DNA of 64,000 nt from UBA6168 sp041163745 (GCA_041163745.1 JBEAQU010000007.1:1-64000); one strand, 5' to 3'; counted from the stretch's first letter, positions 1-9,766 are shown. The notes: generated from the letters alone by a model not told the origin. Numbers and translations: made by a program.

Positions 1-177
1 GGCTTCATCATGACAACAGGTATCCTTGGCGCAGGCAGTGCCGTGCCATGAGTTTCGAGAACGAATAAAATACGATGTTCTAGTCAAAAAAAAGCTGGAA
101 AAGTAAGCGAATGGTTGCGTCCAAGGCTGGGTATACTTGACTTACTTTATCATATAAATTGGACTGTCTGTTACTTA

Positions 178-185
178 CAAATATA
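178..185 (-). promoter_or_regulatory. Bacteroidota-type -7 promoter motif, leftward
   Basis: On the minus strand this reads TATATTTG and matches TAnnTTTG. A TTTG that could act as the -33 element lies at 216-213 inside the first TGTACA box, but its spacing is longer than usual. Transcription would run left towards the ATG pair at 11 and 8. Confidence 0.35.
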
Positions 186-196
186 TGAAAAACCCA

Positions 197-259
197 TGGA
201 CAGTGACTTGTACAAATCTTGTACAAGCGTTGGGACATGCTGTACAAACATTGCACAGC
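197..259. promoter_or_regulatory. Phased array of TGTACA palindromes, probable operator
   Basis: TGTACA cores lie at 209-214, 220-225 and 241-246, with a one-mismatch core TGCACA at 252-257. The start-to-start spacings are 11, 21 and 11, which is one or two helical turns. The box at 218-227 is a perfect ten-base palindrome (CTTGTACAAG). A further one-mismatch core, TGGACA, lies at 197-202. Same-face phasing of a short palindrome suggests cooperative binding of a dimeric regulator. The binding protein is unknown. The array lies just upstream of a leftward promoter and about 570 bases from sdhC. Confidence 0.45.
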
Positions 260-713
260 GCCCCGAACGGCCGGATGACGTTAGCATTCCAGACTAGGAC
301 AGGGGTGCTCAAGCGGATCGATTGCGACTTGGCATCAAGATCGCCCCGCTGGCTGTCCGTAACATAAGCCAATGGCTACCGAACGGTACGGGATACCGTT
401 TTCTTGTTAAAGACAAATGAACGCCAGAACAGGAAAGCAGAGTAATGAAAGTGGCCGTCCTGTACCGAAGCAGACTTGCCATCTAATTTCGACCGATTCT
501 AAATAATGTGTCAGATTACATCCGAGTGCCCCTGGACATGCAAGTCCTTTAATGTGCAATTATCTGATTATGTTATTTTTACAATAATTTACACTATGTA
601 TCCGAAAATACTTCTCCGGTTGGTGGCTACACAGGCTGCCTTTGGCCGCCGTCGCGGTTGAGAATTCCGGGATGCTGTGCCGCAGTCGTATTTTCAAAAA
701 ATATTCAAAATAA

Positions 714-721
714 TAAATTTG
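714..721 (+). promoter_or_regulatory. Probable sdhCAB promoter, -7 element
   Basis: TAAATTTG matches the Bacteroidota -7 consensus TAnnTTTG. It would give an untranslated leader of about 100 bases before the sdhC ATG at 826. The upstream bases are AT-rich, without a clear TTTG -33 element. Confidence 0.5.
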
Positions 722-825
722 CATCCGGATGGCCGGCAAAGGAAATCGGCGTGATGGCCTAGGAATTTCCCGTTGTGGCCACAACCTACAACTAACAGGC
801 TGCGAAAGGCCCAAAACAGTCGCTG

Positions 826-1533
826 ATGAAAAATTGGTTCCTCCGTTTCACCACCTCCTCAATCGGCAGGAAACTGCTGATGGCGCTCACAGGGATTTTC
901 CTGATTCTTTTCCTGGCGGTACATTTGGTGGGCAACCTGCAGCTATTGAAGGATGACAACGGTGCGGCCTTCAACCTGTATGCGGATTTCATGTCACAGA
1001 ACCCGCTCATCCAGTTCGTTTCGAAAGGCAATTTCTTTTTCATTCTGCTGCATGCCGTATTGGGTACCTACCTATGGCTGGCCAACCGACGGGCGAGAGG
1101 TGGCAACGGCTATGCTGTCAAGAAAACGCGGGCGACTGCCACCAATCCGTTTTTCGCCCGTTACATGTGGTTCCTGGGGGTCATCGTCTTCGTGTTCATC
1201 ATCCTGCACCTGTATCAGTTCTGGTTCGCCATGCACTTCTCCGGCGAAACTGGCGGCATGACGCTCGCCAGTTACGACGGCACCACGGTGAAGGACCTGT
1301 ATTCCTTGGTGAAACTGACCTTTTCCGATATCTTTTTTGTGGTGTTCTACGTGATTTGCATGGCGGTTATCGGATTCCACCTGTGGCACGGCTTCCATTC
1401 GGCTTTCCAAACCATCGGCTGGAACCACCCCAAATACACCCCTGTCATCGCATTCCTCGGGAAACTGTACGCCGTAATTGTTCCGGCAGGCTTCGCGCTG
1501 ATCCCGATAGTCTTTTATCTGCGTCATGCCTGA
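826..1533 (+). CDS. sdhC: Succinate dehydrogenase cytochrome b subunit
   Basis: This is the membrane anchor of complex II. It holds haem and passes electrons from succinate oxidation to menaquinone in the inner membrane. The 235-residue protein has about five hydrophobic helices: residues 16-38, about 64-85, about 110-132, about 158-182 and about 205-232. This is the layout of the b558-type anchor in Bacteroidota, where one SdhC replaces separate SdhC and SdhD. Candidate haem-ligand histidines lie in or near the helices (for example the HLVGN and LHLYQF stretches). It is first in sdhCAB, with about 105 bases to sdhA. The start at 826 places a short charged segment before the first helix, as in the family. 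Confidence 0.95.
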   Translation: MKNWFLRFTTSSIGRKLLMALTGIFLILFLAVHLVGNLQLLKDDNGAAFNLYADFMSQNPLIQFVSKGNFFFILLHAVLGTYLWLANRRARGGNGYAVKKTRATATNPFFARYMWFLGVIVFVFIILHLYQFWFAMHFSGETGGMTLASYDGTTVKDLYSLVKLTFSDIFFVVFYVICMAVIGFHLWHGFHSAFQTIGWNHPKYTPVIAFLGKLYAVIVPAGFALIPIVFYLRHA

Positions 1534-1638
1534 CGGGATGGGCAGTACCACCCCGGCGGTGACGAACACAGGAACTCGATTAGAACAACCCGACAGTCCC
1601 GGCACCCAAGCCCGGGATTGTCTTAAAAATCTAGGATA

Positions 1639-3639
1639 ATGGAATTACATGGTAAAGTGCCACCCGGCGAGATATCGGAAAAATGGACACAGTACAAGAG
1701 TGAGATTCCGCTCGTCTCGCCGGATAACAAACGGCGACTGGAAGTGATCGTGGTAGGGACCGGACTGGCGGGTGCTGCCGCCGCCGCTTCGATGGGGGAA
1801 CTCGGCTACAATGTCAAGTGCTTCACTTTCCACGACAGCCCCCGCCGGGCGCATTCCATCGCCGCCCAGGGAGGCATCAATGCCGCCAAGAACTACAAGA
1901 ACGACGGGGACAGTGTCCACCGCCTTTTCTACGATACCATCAAGGGCGGTGACTATCGAAGCCGGGAAGCCAATGTGCATCGCCTGGCTGAGGTCAGCGT
2001 CCACATCATAGACCAATGTGTGGCCCAAGGTGTCCCCTTCGCCCGAGAATACAGCGGCATGCTCGACAACCGTTCTTTCGGTGGCGTACAGGTGCAACGC
2101 ACGTTCTATGCACGTGGACAGACCGGCCAGCAGCTCCTCATAGGAGCGTACCAGGCCCTGAGCCGACAAATAGCCAAAGGCTCGGTATCCATGTACAACC
2201 GGCATGAAATGCTGGATATCGTCCTGGTGGACGGCAAGGCCCGCGGAATCATCGCCCGAAACCTGGTCTCCGGTAAACTGGAGCGTTTTGCGGCCCATTG
2301 CGTCGTGTTGGCAACCGGCGGCTATGGCAATGTGTTCTACCTGTCCACCAACGCCATGAACTGCAATGTGACGGCCGCCTGGCGGGCCGTCAAACGCGGT
2401 GCGCTCATGGCCAATCCCTGCTTCACCCAAATCCATCCTACCTGCATCCCCCAATACGGCGACTACCAGTCCAAACTGACCCTCATGTCGGAAAGCCTCC
2501 GAAATGACGGCCGGGTCTGGGTTCCCAAATCCAAGGAGGATGCGGCCGCCATCCGGGAGGGACGAAAGAAAGGCGTCGACATCCCGGAATCGGATCGGGA
2601 TTATTTCCTGGAAAGACGCTATCCCGCCTTCGGCAACCTGGTGCCCCGCGATGTCGCCTCCCGCGCCGCCAAAGTGGCGTGCGACGAAGGCCTCGGCATC
2701 GTGCCGACCGGATTGGGTGTCTTCCTGGATTTCTCCTCGGCCATCCAACGGTACGGCCTTTCCAAAGCCCACGCGCTGAATATGGAGCATCCTGATGCCG
2801 CGACCGTCACTTCCCTGGGCGAAGCGGTGGTCGCCGAGAAATATGGCAATCTCTTCGAGATGTATGAGAAAATCACCGGAGAGAACCCTTACCGCAACCC
2901 GATGAAAATCTATCCCGCCGTTCACTATACCATGGGCGGTCTATGGGTGGATTACAACCTGGAAACGAATGTGCCAGGTCTCTTCGCCCTGGGAGAATGC
3001 AATTTCAGCGATCACGGCGCAAACCGTCTCGGCGCATCCGCCCTCATGCAAGGCCTCGCGGACGGCTATTTCGTCATCCCCTACACCATCGGTACGTTCC
3101 TCAGCGCCGAAATCAGAACGCCCCGGTTCCAGACAGACGCACCCGAATTCGAAGCGGCGGAACAAGCCGTGCGCAACCGCCTGCAGACGTTTCTCGACAA
3201 CAAAGGCAACCAGTCCGCAGAAAGTTTCCACCGCCGCCTAGGTAAAATCATGTGGGAATACTGCGGCATGTCCAGAGACGCCGACGGCCTTCGAAAGGCA
3301 CGAAAAATGATCCAGGACCTTCGGGCGGAATTCCACCGGGATGTCTTCGTCCCGGGCGGCCTGGATGAATACAATCCGGAACTGGAAAAGGTCGCCCGGG
3401 TGGCGGATTTCATCGAATTGGGCGAACTTATGTGCCTGGATGCGCTCAATCGAGAAGAAAGCTGCGGCGGACACTTCCGCGAGGAATTTAAGTCTCCGGA
3501 CGGCGAAGCGTTGCGCGATGACAAGCACTTCGCCCATGTCGCCGCCTGGGAATGGTCCGATGTAGGCCAGGAACCGGTATTGCATCGCGAACAACTCCGC
3601 TTCGAAGCGGTGGAACTCAAGACGCGCAGCTATAAGTAG
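1639..3639 (+). CDS. sdhA: Succinate dehydrogenase/fumarate reductase flavoprotein subunit
   Basis: This is the catalytic subunit that oxidises succinate to fumarate on covalently bound FAD, on the cytoplasmic face. The 666-residue length is typical for the Bacteroidota and epsilonproteobacterial type. A dinucleotide-binding motif GTGLAG lies near residues 40-45. The HSIAAQGG segment near residue 72 carries the histidine that normally bonds FAD. The substrate-site histidine and arginine regions are recognisable (HPTC, HYTMGG and NRLGAS segments). It sits between sdhC and sdhB in one operon. SDH and fumarate reductase of this group cannot be told apart by sequence. SDH is favoured only by the usual role in aerobic Bacteroidota. 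Confidence 0.96.
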   Translation: MELHGKVPPGEISEKWTQYKSEIPLVSPDNKRRLEVIVVGTGLAGAAAAASMGELGYNVKCFTFHDSPRRAHSIAAQGGINAAKNYKNDGDSVHRLFYDTIKGGDYRSREANVHRLAEVSVHIIDQCVAQGVPFAREYSGMLDNRSFGGVQVQRTFYARGQTGQQLLIGAYQALSRQIAKGSVSMYNRHEMLDIVLVDGKARGIIARNLVSGKLERFAAHCVVLATGGYGNVFYLSTNAMNCNVTAAWRAVKRGALMANPCFTQIHPTCIPQYGDYQSKLTLMSESLRNDGRVWVPKSKEDAAAIREGRKKGVDIPESDRDYFLERRYPAFGNLVPRDVASRAAKVACDEGLGIVPTGLGVFLDFSSAIQRYGLSKAHALNMEHPDAATVTSLGEAVVAEKYGNLFEMYEKITGENPYRNPMKIYPAVHYTMGGLWVDYNLETNVPGLFALGECNFSDHGANRLGASALMQGLADGYFVIPYTIGTFLSAEIRTPRFQTDAPEFEAAEQAVRNRLQTFLDNKGNQSAESFHRRLGKIMWEYCGMSRDADGLRKARKMIQDLRAEFHRDVFVPGGLDEYNPELEKVARVADFIELGELMCLDALNREESCGGHFREEFKSPDGEALRDDKHFAHVAAWEWSDVGQEPVLHREQLRFEAVELKTRSYK

Positions 3640-3694
3640 TCACCATAACCAGCTTGTCGATTATCATCTCGTTCACCAGAAAATTTCATCTACC

Positions 3695-4447
3695 ATGAAT
3701 CTAACCTTGAAGGTATGGCGGCAGAAGAACCCACAGGACAAGGGTCGTTTCGAAACCTACTCCGTCGTGGCCAACGAACATATGTCTTTTTTGGAAATGC
3801 TGGATGTCCTGAACGAAACATTGATCCGGGACAAGAAGGAACCGGTATCATTCGAGCATGACTGCCGGGAAGGTATTTGTGGTAGCTGCAGCATGGTCAT
3901 TGACGGCCAGCCGCACGGACCGATGAAAGGGACGACGACCTGCCAGCTCCACATGCGGCATTTTCAGGACGGAGACACCATCACCATCGAACCGTTCCGG
4001 GCAAAGGCCTTCCCCGTCGTCAAGGACCTCATCGTCGACCGCTCGGCATTCGACAGGATCATCCAGGCCGGCGGCTTTGTTTCCGTGGATACAGGCCAAG
4101 CCCCCGATGGAAATGCCATCCCCATCGGCAAGGATCTCGCCGCCAAGGCTTTCGATGCAGCCACTTGCATCGGGTGCGGTGCCTGTGTAGCAGCCTGTCC
4201 GAATGCTTCGGCCATGCTATTCGTCAGTGCCAAGGTATCCCACCTGGCCTTGCTTCCCCAAGGCAGGATAGAAGGAAAGCAACGGGTGATCGATATGGTT
4301 CACAAAATGGATGAGGAAGGGTTCGGCTATTGCTCGAATGTGACGGCCTGCGAAGCGGAATGCCCTAAGGAAATATCCGTAGAAAATATTGCGCGCATGA
4401 ACAGGCAGTACATCGGCGCTGCTTTCACCACGCCGGACAAGGGCTGA
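3695..4447 (+). CDS. sdhB: Succinate dehydrogenase iron-sulfur subunit
   Basis: This subunit relays electrons from the flavin to the quinone site through three iron-sulfur clusters. The N-terminal ferredoxin fold has the [2Fe-2S] ligands Cys57, Cys62, Cys65 and Cys83. The C-terminal half has two cysteine clusters. The first reads CIGCGAC followed by CP near residues 156-166, and the second runs from the CSN segment to CPKE near residues 209-222. The length of 250 residues is normal. The gene follows sdhA by 55 bases and ends the operon, with a strong terminator about 40 bases downstream. Confidence 0.96.
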   Translation: MNLTLKVWRQKNPQDKGRFETYSVVANEHMSFLEMLDVLNETLIRDKKEPVSFEHDCREGICGSCSMVIDGQPHGPMKGTTTCQLHMRHFQDGDTITIEPFRAKAFPVVKDLIVDRSAFDRIIQAGGFVSVDTGQAPDGNAIPIGKDLAAKAFDAATCIGCGACVAACPNASAMLFVSAKVSHLALLPQGRIEGKQRVIDMVHKMDEEGFGYCSNVTACEAECPKEISVENIARMNRQYIGAAFTTPDKG

Positions 4448-4484
4448 TACCCTCGCCGAACTTGCTTTCCGTCCGGCGCAAACG

Positions 4485-4529
4485 AGCAGCGGGGACAAGG
4501 ATATTCATCCCTGTCCCCGCTGCTTTTTT
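4485..4529 (+). terminator. Rho-independent terminator after sdhB
   Basis: A perfect 13-base stem pairs 4485-4497 (AGCAGCGGGGACA) with 4512-4524 and is followed by a run of T. It closes sdhCAB before the convergent protease gene, whose stop codon is at 4538. Confidence 0.9.
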
Positions 4530-4537
4530 GCGATACC

Positions 4538-7500
4538 TTACCTTGCGATTACCAACCTGCGCCAGGCAACGGCATCTTCGCCGAAGGTCAGCCTGACCAG
4601 GTAATTGCCGACAGGAAGGTCTGCCGGAAGACGCCATAGGAAAGGCATCGCCACCGCCTGCCCGTCATACCGATTTACCTGCCGTCCGTAAGGATCGAAC
4701 AAAGTGACATCCGTCGGCATATTCGCGGCATCCTTCGCGTCAAACCAGACGTCCTGCCGGGTCGGGTTCGGGTACACCAAGATTTCCGCGCCGCCCATAA
4801 GGCGTGATGCCGTTCCGCTGAGCTGCTCCACCGTGAAATAATTGGAAAGGAATGTACATCCTACACTGTCCGTTACCAATGTACGGTAGGCGCCGGGCGC
4901 GACGGAAGCGGAGTCGAAATCAGGCAACACGTCACCGTTGCTGTCTAACCAGGTGATGCTGTAGGGGGGTGTACCACCCATGACGACGTATTCGACGACA
5001 CCGTCGGAAGCCCCGGGCGTGGCTGGTGTGATCGCCACCAAGCCGAACAACAACAAGGGAGGATCGGTCACCGCCACCACCTCGCTGACGGAGCAACCTG
5101 CTGCATCACCGATCGTTACGAAATATATTCCCGCTGACAGCGCCGTTGGGTCGACCCCATCGTCCCATTGGATGATATAGGGCGCCTCCCCTCCCGAGGG
5201 ATCCAGGGTGACCATGCCGTCCGAATCTCCGGCGCAGGATGGTGCTTGCACCATGACTCCGGCATTCAGCGTGTAATCGACCGTGATGGTGAACTGACAG
5301 GCCGTGCTGTTTCCGAATGCGTCCACTGCCATCCAGCTGACGGGAGTCTCTCCCTCCGGGAAGACGGAACCACTCGGCGGACCGCTCAACAAGGACAGCG
5401 TCACATCGGTACATGCATCCACCGCCGTGGGTATCTGGTAGAACAAAGTGTCACATGTCATCACAAACGTATCCGGCGGACACGAAAGCAGCGGCGGTGT
5501 CTGGTCCGTGACATGCACAACGGTCGTCGCGGTGGCGGTGTTCCCACTGGAATCGGTTGCCTTCAGCGTGATTGTGTTCGGACCCAGGTCGGCACAGGTG
5601 AAATGGTCCGGTGTCACTTCCAGGTTGATCTGGCTACAATTGTCAAAGGAACCGTTGTCCACCATGTCGGGAGAGAGAAACAGTGATCCGTCGCTGTCGA
5701 GCGAGAGGCTTACAGCTTGTGCGAACACGCTGGGAGGTACGGCATCGTCGGGAACGATTTCAACCGATGCCTCCACGGTACAACCGATGGCATCGGAGAC
5801 CGTGACATAATAAGTACCCGGCAACAGGTTGTCGATGAAGAAATTGGTGGCACCATTCGACCACTGATAAGCGAAAGGCCAGGCTCCGCCGGCGATGGAG
5901 GAAACCAGTGCGAGACCGTCTGCCGCATCGGGACAGGATGCCGGGCTGGTATCCAGCGTCGCGGCCAGGCTGCAGTTGAAGGCTTCCACGGTTGCCTGGG
6001 TGACGACCGTGCAGCCGTTGGCATCGGTCACGGTGATGGAATATTGGCCCGGTATCAGGTTGAAGGCGGCGGACTGGTTGAAGCCGTTGCTCCATGCGAA
6101 ACTGTATCCGACCGTTCCGCCTGTCACAAGAACGGAGAGGGTGCCGTTGTTGGCGCCGGGTGCCGTTTCGGCTGTCGCATTGGCGATGGCGTTGAGCGGC
6201 GCAGGCTCGTTGACCATACCCATCAAGGTGGCGCTGCAACCGTTGGTATCCGACACCGTGACTAGTAGCATGCCGGCAGAAAGACCCTCTACGGCCGCCG
6301 TCGTCGAGCCGTCTCCCCACACAAAGGTCAGGCTGTCACCGCCGGGCAGGCTGACAGCCGCCGTCCCGTCGGCCGCACCAAAACAGGTGATGTCGGACAC
6401 GTGCAGTTCCGGCTGGAAGGAAGCGCAGGAAAAACCTGCCACGGTCACCATGTCCACCATGCTGCAGCCCATGGAATCCGTCACCGTCACCGAATAATCA
6501 TCGGCCGGCAGATTCGTGACCATGGCACCGGTTGTCCCGTTGCTCCAAACGAAAGTGTATGGAGGCGTCCCGCCCGAAGCGCTGGCGCTCACCGTGCCGT
6601 CCTGTCCGCCGGCCGATGTGACGGCTGTCGAAACCGCGGAAACGGCCAGTGGAGCGGGCTCCGTGACGAGCGCCGCCAAAGTCAGCGCACAGCCGAAACC
6701 ATCCGTGACCGTCACCTCGTAGGATCCGGGAGCAAGCATGGAAATGGCATCGCCAGTCTGTCCATTGCTCCACGCGAACGAAAGCGGGGCCGCTCCGCCG
6801 GTTGCCGTCACCTGCGCCGACCCGTCGGCAGCTCCGAAGCAGGACACGGATACGGCTTCCACCAACGCGGAGAATCCGCCGCAGGCGGAAGCCACCGATA
6901 CCGAACCATCGGACAGACAATCGAATCTGTCTGTCACCGTGACCCCGTAGATACCGGGAGCAAGGCCGTCCTGACTGCTTACAGGTGTCTGGATTCCGAT
7001 TTGTTGGAATCCGTTGCTCCACTGGAAATCGAAAGGCGCCGTTCCGTCCAGCACCTCCGCGGAGGCTGTCCCGTCGTTAGCGCCGAAGAAGGTCTCCGGC
7101 ATGCTGTTGAGGACAAGCTGGCCGGGCTCGGCCTGGGAAATGATGCCGGATGCGGATATCTCGCAGCCGAAGTCGTCGGTCACGGTGACGGTGACGGTGG
7201 TCTGGGAGCACAAGCCGTCCAGCGAAGGCTCGTCATACGTCGACGGCACACCGGCCCAGGCGTACTGAAGGCCGCCGTTATGATGGAAGAGTTCGATGGC
7301 GGCGCTGCCACTGCAGGTGCCGGGGAGCGGGTTGCATCCGTTGGGCTGCAGGCTGAGGTCGTAGGTGATGGCGTTGCAATCGTTGCCCAGCCGTATGTTG
7401 TCCAGGTACAGGCGGTTGCCCCAACCGGATACGTTCACGAATGCGATGGTCAGGTCGGAGACGCCGTCATAATCGCTGAGGTCCAGTATCTCCGTCCGCC

Positions 7501-9421
7501 ATTGGTCCGGTTGGGGTATGAAAACCTGTGCGGTCGGCGGAGCGGTGGAAAGCTGGGTGCCGCCTTTCCGGAACACCAGCTGGTTGAAATCCTGGGAACA
7601 ATCGGTGGCGACCAACACAACCAATGTATCGGACAGCAAGGCGTCGATCGGAGCGTAAGCGACATCAAAGCGCAGCTGGGCGCCGACGGCGGCGGACAGG
7701 TCATAGTGCCGGGTGATGAGCGCATCGATGGTTCCGTATGGATTGTTGCTGCTCGTCCCGGCAAAGTTGTCGAAGAAAACGGAACGACTACCGATTCCGA
7801 AGGCGGACACGGCGGGATCTACCGTCCAGACGAAGTCGTCGTTGGAGACATTCAGCTGGTAGATGCCTTGTGCGGATGGAAATTCGGCGGTGGTTTCGAA
7901 GTCTTCGTGCAGGGGTGGAAAGGCTGGCAGGTATTGGATTCCGTTCCGACGCAGGGTGTCGTTGGCGGGACGTTCGTCCGCGGACCCGTTGGGCATGTCG
8001 GAATAGATGGTCAGGGTGTAAGTGCCGGACGGCGGCATGAATGGTGACAATACCACCGTGTCCAGCTGGCCCGGTACCAGCTGACCGGTCCAGCTCGTCA
8101 CCACCGGCGCCGCGGCGCCGACACGATAGGCTACCGTCGCTTCCGTCAGGATTTCAGTACCGAAATTCCGGATGGTAACCGACGGCACCAGCGAATCCGT
8201 GGCACAACTGACCGGAGCCGGTTCCAGTATCCGGGTCACCCCCAGGTCGTTCGCAGGAATGTTGCATTGCAGGGGCGCATTCTGCACCAAGGCGTTGCGG
8301 CTGCCGTAATTGAAACCCGGGACGGACAGCCCGTTCAGGATGGCGCGCATGACATTGGCCTGCCCATGGGTGAAAGAGGTGTAACAATTCTCGTTCACGT
8401 AGTCCATGTAGTTGACATACAGGTGTTCGTTCCCACAGGAGGCCGGTCCGGGCGGATACTGGCTGCTGCAATCCAGGACTGCGTATTCGCTGGTCGCCTT
8501 GTCGATGTTGGGCGTGTCGGCGATGCCGTCGTCCGATGTGCATGAATTGCCGTTGAACGGATGGGGTATTCCGAGGTAATGACCGGTTTCGTGCGTCAGG
8601 GCCCGCCAGCCGGAGACTGCGAAACCAGGCGCACCGAACCAGCGGTAGTCGATGACGATGCCATCCTGGCTGCTGCCGATGAGCGAAACGGTGGGATAGT
8701 TGGCGAATCCCACCACACCGCCGGCTGAATTGGTTCCGGGTATCGGGAGGACGTAGATGTTCATGTACCGGGTCGGGTCCCATTTGGTGATGGGCTTGAT
8801 CACGGAGTTGATGTTGTTGCTGTTCCAGGATGTGCCGGTCACCTGCAGCTGATGCCGGGTGATTCCGGTGGTCGGCTGCCCGAAAGGATCCGTCGATGCG
8901 AGACAGAACTCGATGTTAGGAACACCGGCTACATTTTGCCACATGCCAGGCGTCTGATAATACTGGCTGTTCAAGGCGGAGAAGTCCTGGTTAAGAATGG
9001 CAAGCTGCGCCATGACCTGCTCATCGGAAAGATTCTGGCCTTGTCCGACCGGAACACCATTGTGTATGATGTGCACGGTCACGGAGATGGTGATCAGCGG
9101 CGGTGCGGTGGCTTTGCCATCCTGTGCCTGTTCGGACAAAGCCGGGATGACCTGCGAAAGGAAATGGTCCAGTTCCTTCGAGAAGGCCGGATCTGCCTGC
9201 GACATCGCTTCGTGCATCTCGTCAGACCCACAAACCGGATGGTTCGTACCGGTTCCCGACGGAACGGCCGCCTGGAGCACGGGAGGGACCGTCTGCAACG
9301 CATCTGCCTTGGCGTGTTGTGCCGGCATGGAGGCCGTTTGCAAGTCGGAAGGAAAGGATTGGGAAATAAGCCGAACCGGCAGCAGGGCTGCCAAGAGGAA
9401 GTGTAGAGTAAAACGGTTCAT
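4538..9421 (-). CDS. Secreted M43-family metalloprotease with SprB repeats and T9SS tail
   Basis: This 1627-residue protein starts with a signal peptide (residues 1-21). It continues with a pappalysin-like M43 catalytic domain, roughly residues 105-370. The zinc motif is complete: His277, Glu278 and His281 in HETGH, with Gly284 and His287 of the extended HExxHxxGxxH motif. A downstream NYMDY Met-turn segment is present. From about residue 700 there are repeated SprB-type modules with the hallmarks WSNG and VTVTD, interrupted by a HYR-like module around residues 1240-1370. The last 80 or so residues, starting at YPNPT, form a type A T9SS sorting domain. The protein should therefore be exported by T9SS and anchored at or released from the cell surface. 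Its substrate is unknown. It is transcribed divergently from the adhesin gene at 10087. Confidence 0.9.
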   Translation of the reverse strand: MNRFTLHFLLAALLPVRLISQSFPSDLQTASMPAQHAKADALQTVPPVLQAAVPSGTGTNHPVCGSDEMHEAMSQADPAFSKELDHFLSQVIPALSEQAQDGKATAPPLITISVTVHIIHNGVPVGQGQNLSDEQVMAQLAILNQDFSALNSQYYQTPGMWQNVAGVPNIEFCLASTDPFGQPTTGITRHQLQVTGTSWNSNNINSVIKPITKWDPTRYMNIYVLPIPGTNSAGGVVGFANYPTVSLIGSSQDGIVIDYRWFGAPGFAVSGWRALTHETGHYLGIPHPFNGNSCTSDDGIADTPNIDKATSEYAVLDCSSQYPPGPASCGNEHLYVNYMDYVNENCYTSFTHGQANVMRAILNGLSVPGFNYGSRNALVQNAPLQCNIPANDLGVTRILEPAPVSCATDSLVPSVTIRNFGTEILTEATVAYRVGAAAPVVTSWTGQLVPGQLDTVVLSPFMPPSGTYTLTIYSDMPNGSADERPANDTLRRNGIQYLPAFPPLHEDFETTAEFPSAQGIYQLNVSNDDFVWTVDPAVSAFGIGSRSVFFDNFAGTSSNNPYGTIDALITRHYDLSAAVGAQLRFDVAYAPIDALLSDTLVVLVATDCSQDFNQLVFRKGGTQLSTAPPTAQVFIPQPDQWRTEILDLSDYDGVSDLTIAFVNVSGWGNRLYLDNIRLGNDCNAITYDLSLQPNGCNPLPGTCSGSAAIELFHHNGGLQYAWAGVPSTYDEPSLDGLCSQTTVTVTVTDDFGCEISASGIISQAEPGQLVLNSMPETFFGANDGTASAEVLDGTAPFDFQWSNGFQQIGIQTPVSSQDGLAPGIYGVTVTDRFDCLSDGSVSVASACGGFSALVEAVSVSCFGAADGSAQVTATGGAAPLSFAWSNGQTGDAISMLAPGSYEVTVTDGFGCALTLAALVTEPAPLAVSAVSTAVTSAGGQDGTVSASASGGTPPYTFVWSNGTTGAMVTNLPADDYSVTVTDSMGCSMVDMVTVAGFSCASFQPELHVSDITCFGAADGTAAVSLPGGDSLTFVWGDGSTTAAVEGLSAGMLLVTVSDTNGCSATLMGMVNEPAPLNAIANATAETAPGANNGTLSVLVTGGTVGYSFAWSNGFNQSAAFNLIPGQYSITVTDANGCTVVTQATVEAFNCSLAATLDTSPASCPDAADGLALVSSIAGGAWPFAYQWSNGATNFFIDNLLPGTYYVTVSDAIGCTVEASVEIVPDDAVPPSVFAQAVSLSLDSDGSLFLSPDMVDNGSFDNCSQINLEVTPDHFTCADLGPNTITLKATDSSGNTATATTVVHVTDQTPPLLSCPPDTFVMTCDTLFYQIPTAVDACTDVTLSLLSGPPSGSVFPEGETPVSWMAVDAFGNSTACQFTITVDYTLNAGVMVQAPSCAGDSDGMVTLDPSGGEAPYIIQWDDGVDPTALSAGIYFVTIGDAAGCSVSEVVAVTDPPLLLFGLVAITPATPGASDGVVEYVVMGGTPPYSITWLDSNGDVLPDFDSASVAPGAYRTLVTDSVGCTFLSNYFTVEQLSGTASRLMGGAEILVYPNPTRQDVWFDAKDAANMPTDVTLFDPYGRQVNRYDGQAVAMPFLWRLPADLPVGNYLVRLTFGEDAVAWRRLVIAR

Positions 9422-9612
9422 TCACGGGACTTTTTCTGAAACAACCTGCGCAAGATATGACAGCCCGGAGATTTGTCAAATCAATTTTTCCAAATAAACC
9501 TGCCTTTCAGCCTGCGGACGCGCTTGCCAGGTTCGGTTGTCCGACGTATCGTTCACAACCTCCGACAAAGGCATCCGGCACCGGCTCCGTCCACTTCACA
9601 GGATGGTTCGCC

Positions 9613-9646
9613 CAAATGTAACAAAATACCGGCCAAGATGGGCAAA
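9613..9646 (-). promoter_or_regulatory. Promoter of the M43 protease gene
   Basis: On the minus strand TTTG (9646-9643) is followed after 22 bases by TACATTTG (9620-9613). This fits the Bacteroidota -33 and -7 elements and their spacing. Confidence 0.6.
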
Positions 9647-9758
9647 ATCACGACAATTAATTTTATTTTTTATAATATGAATAATTCCGGAAAAGGAGCC
9701 ACTTAAGCCAACCGTCGAAAAAAACAAGGACCCGATGCAATATGTCAGTGTCAAATCG

Positions 9759-9766
9759 TACATTTG
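9759..9766 (+). promoter_or_regulatory. Probable promoter -7 element for the adhesin gene
   Basis: TACATTTG matches TAnnTTTG on the plus strand. It forms one arm of an imperfect inverted repeat with the preceding CAAAT (9752-9756). No clear -33 element is present, and the predicted leader is about 310 bases. Confidence 0.4.

Larger units (their letters stand above)
1..825. other. Left-edge intergenic region without a supported gene
   Basis: No reading frame here looks like a protein. Short frames up to about 84 codons exist on both strands but lack recognisable composition or domains. The stretch is more AT-rich than the neighbouring genes. It holds an array of TGTACA palindromes, a leftward -7 promoter motif and, near the right end, the likely sdhC promoter (listed separately). 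On the minus strand two adjacent ATG codons at positions 11 and 8 open a frame that leaves the window at once. They may be the start of a leftward gene, but only three codons are visible. Confidence 0.6.

Noticed and set aside
4980..8047. Long open frames opposite the M43 protease gene (for example a frame of 548 codons at 6401-8047)
   Set aside because: These are antisense shadows of a GC-rich repeat gene. They have no recognisable domains and their low-complexity composition mirrors the SprB repeats.
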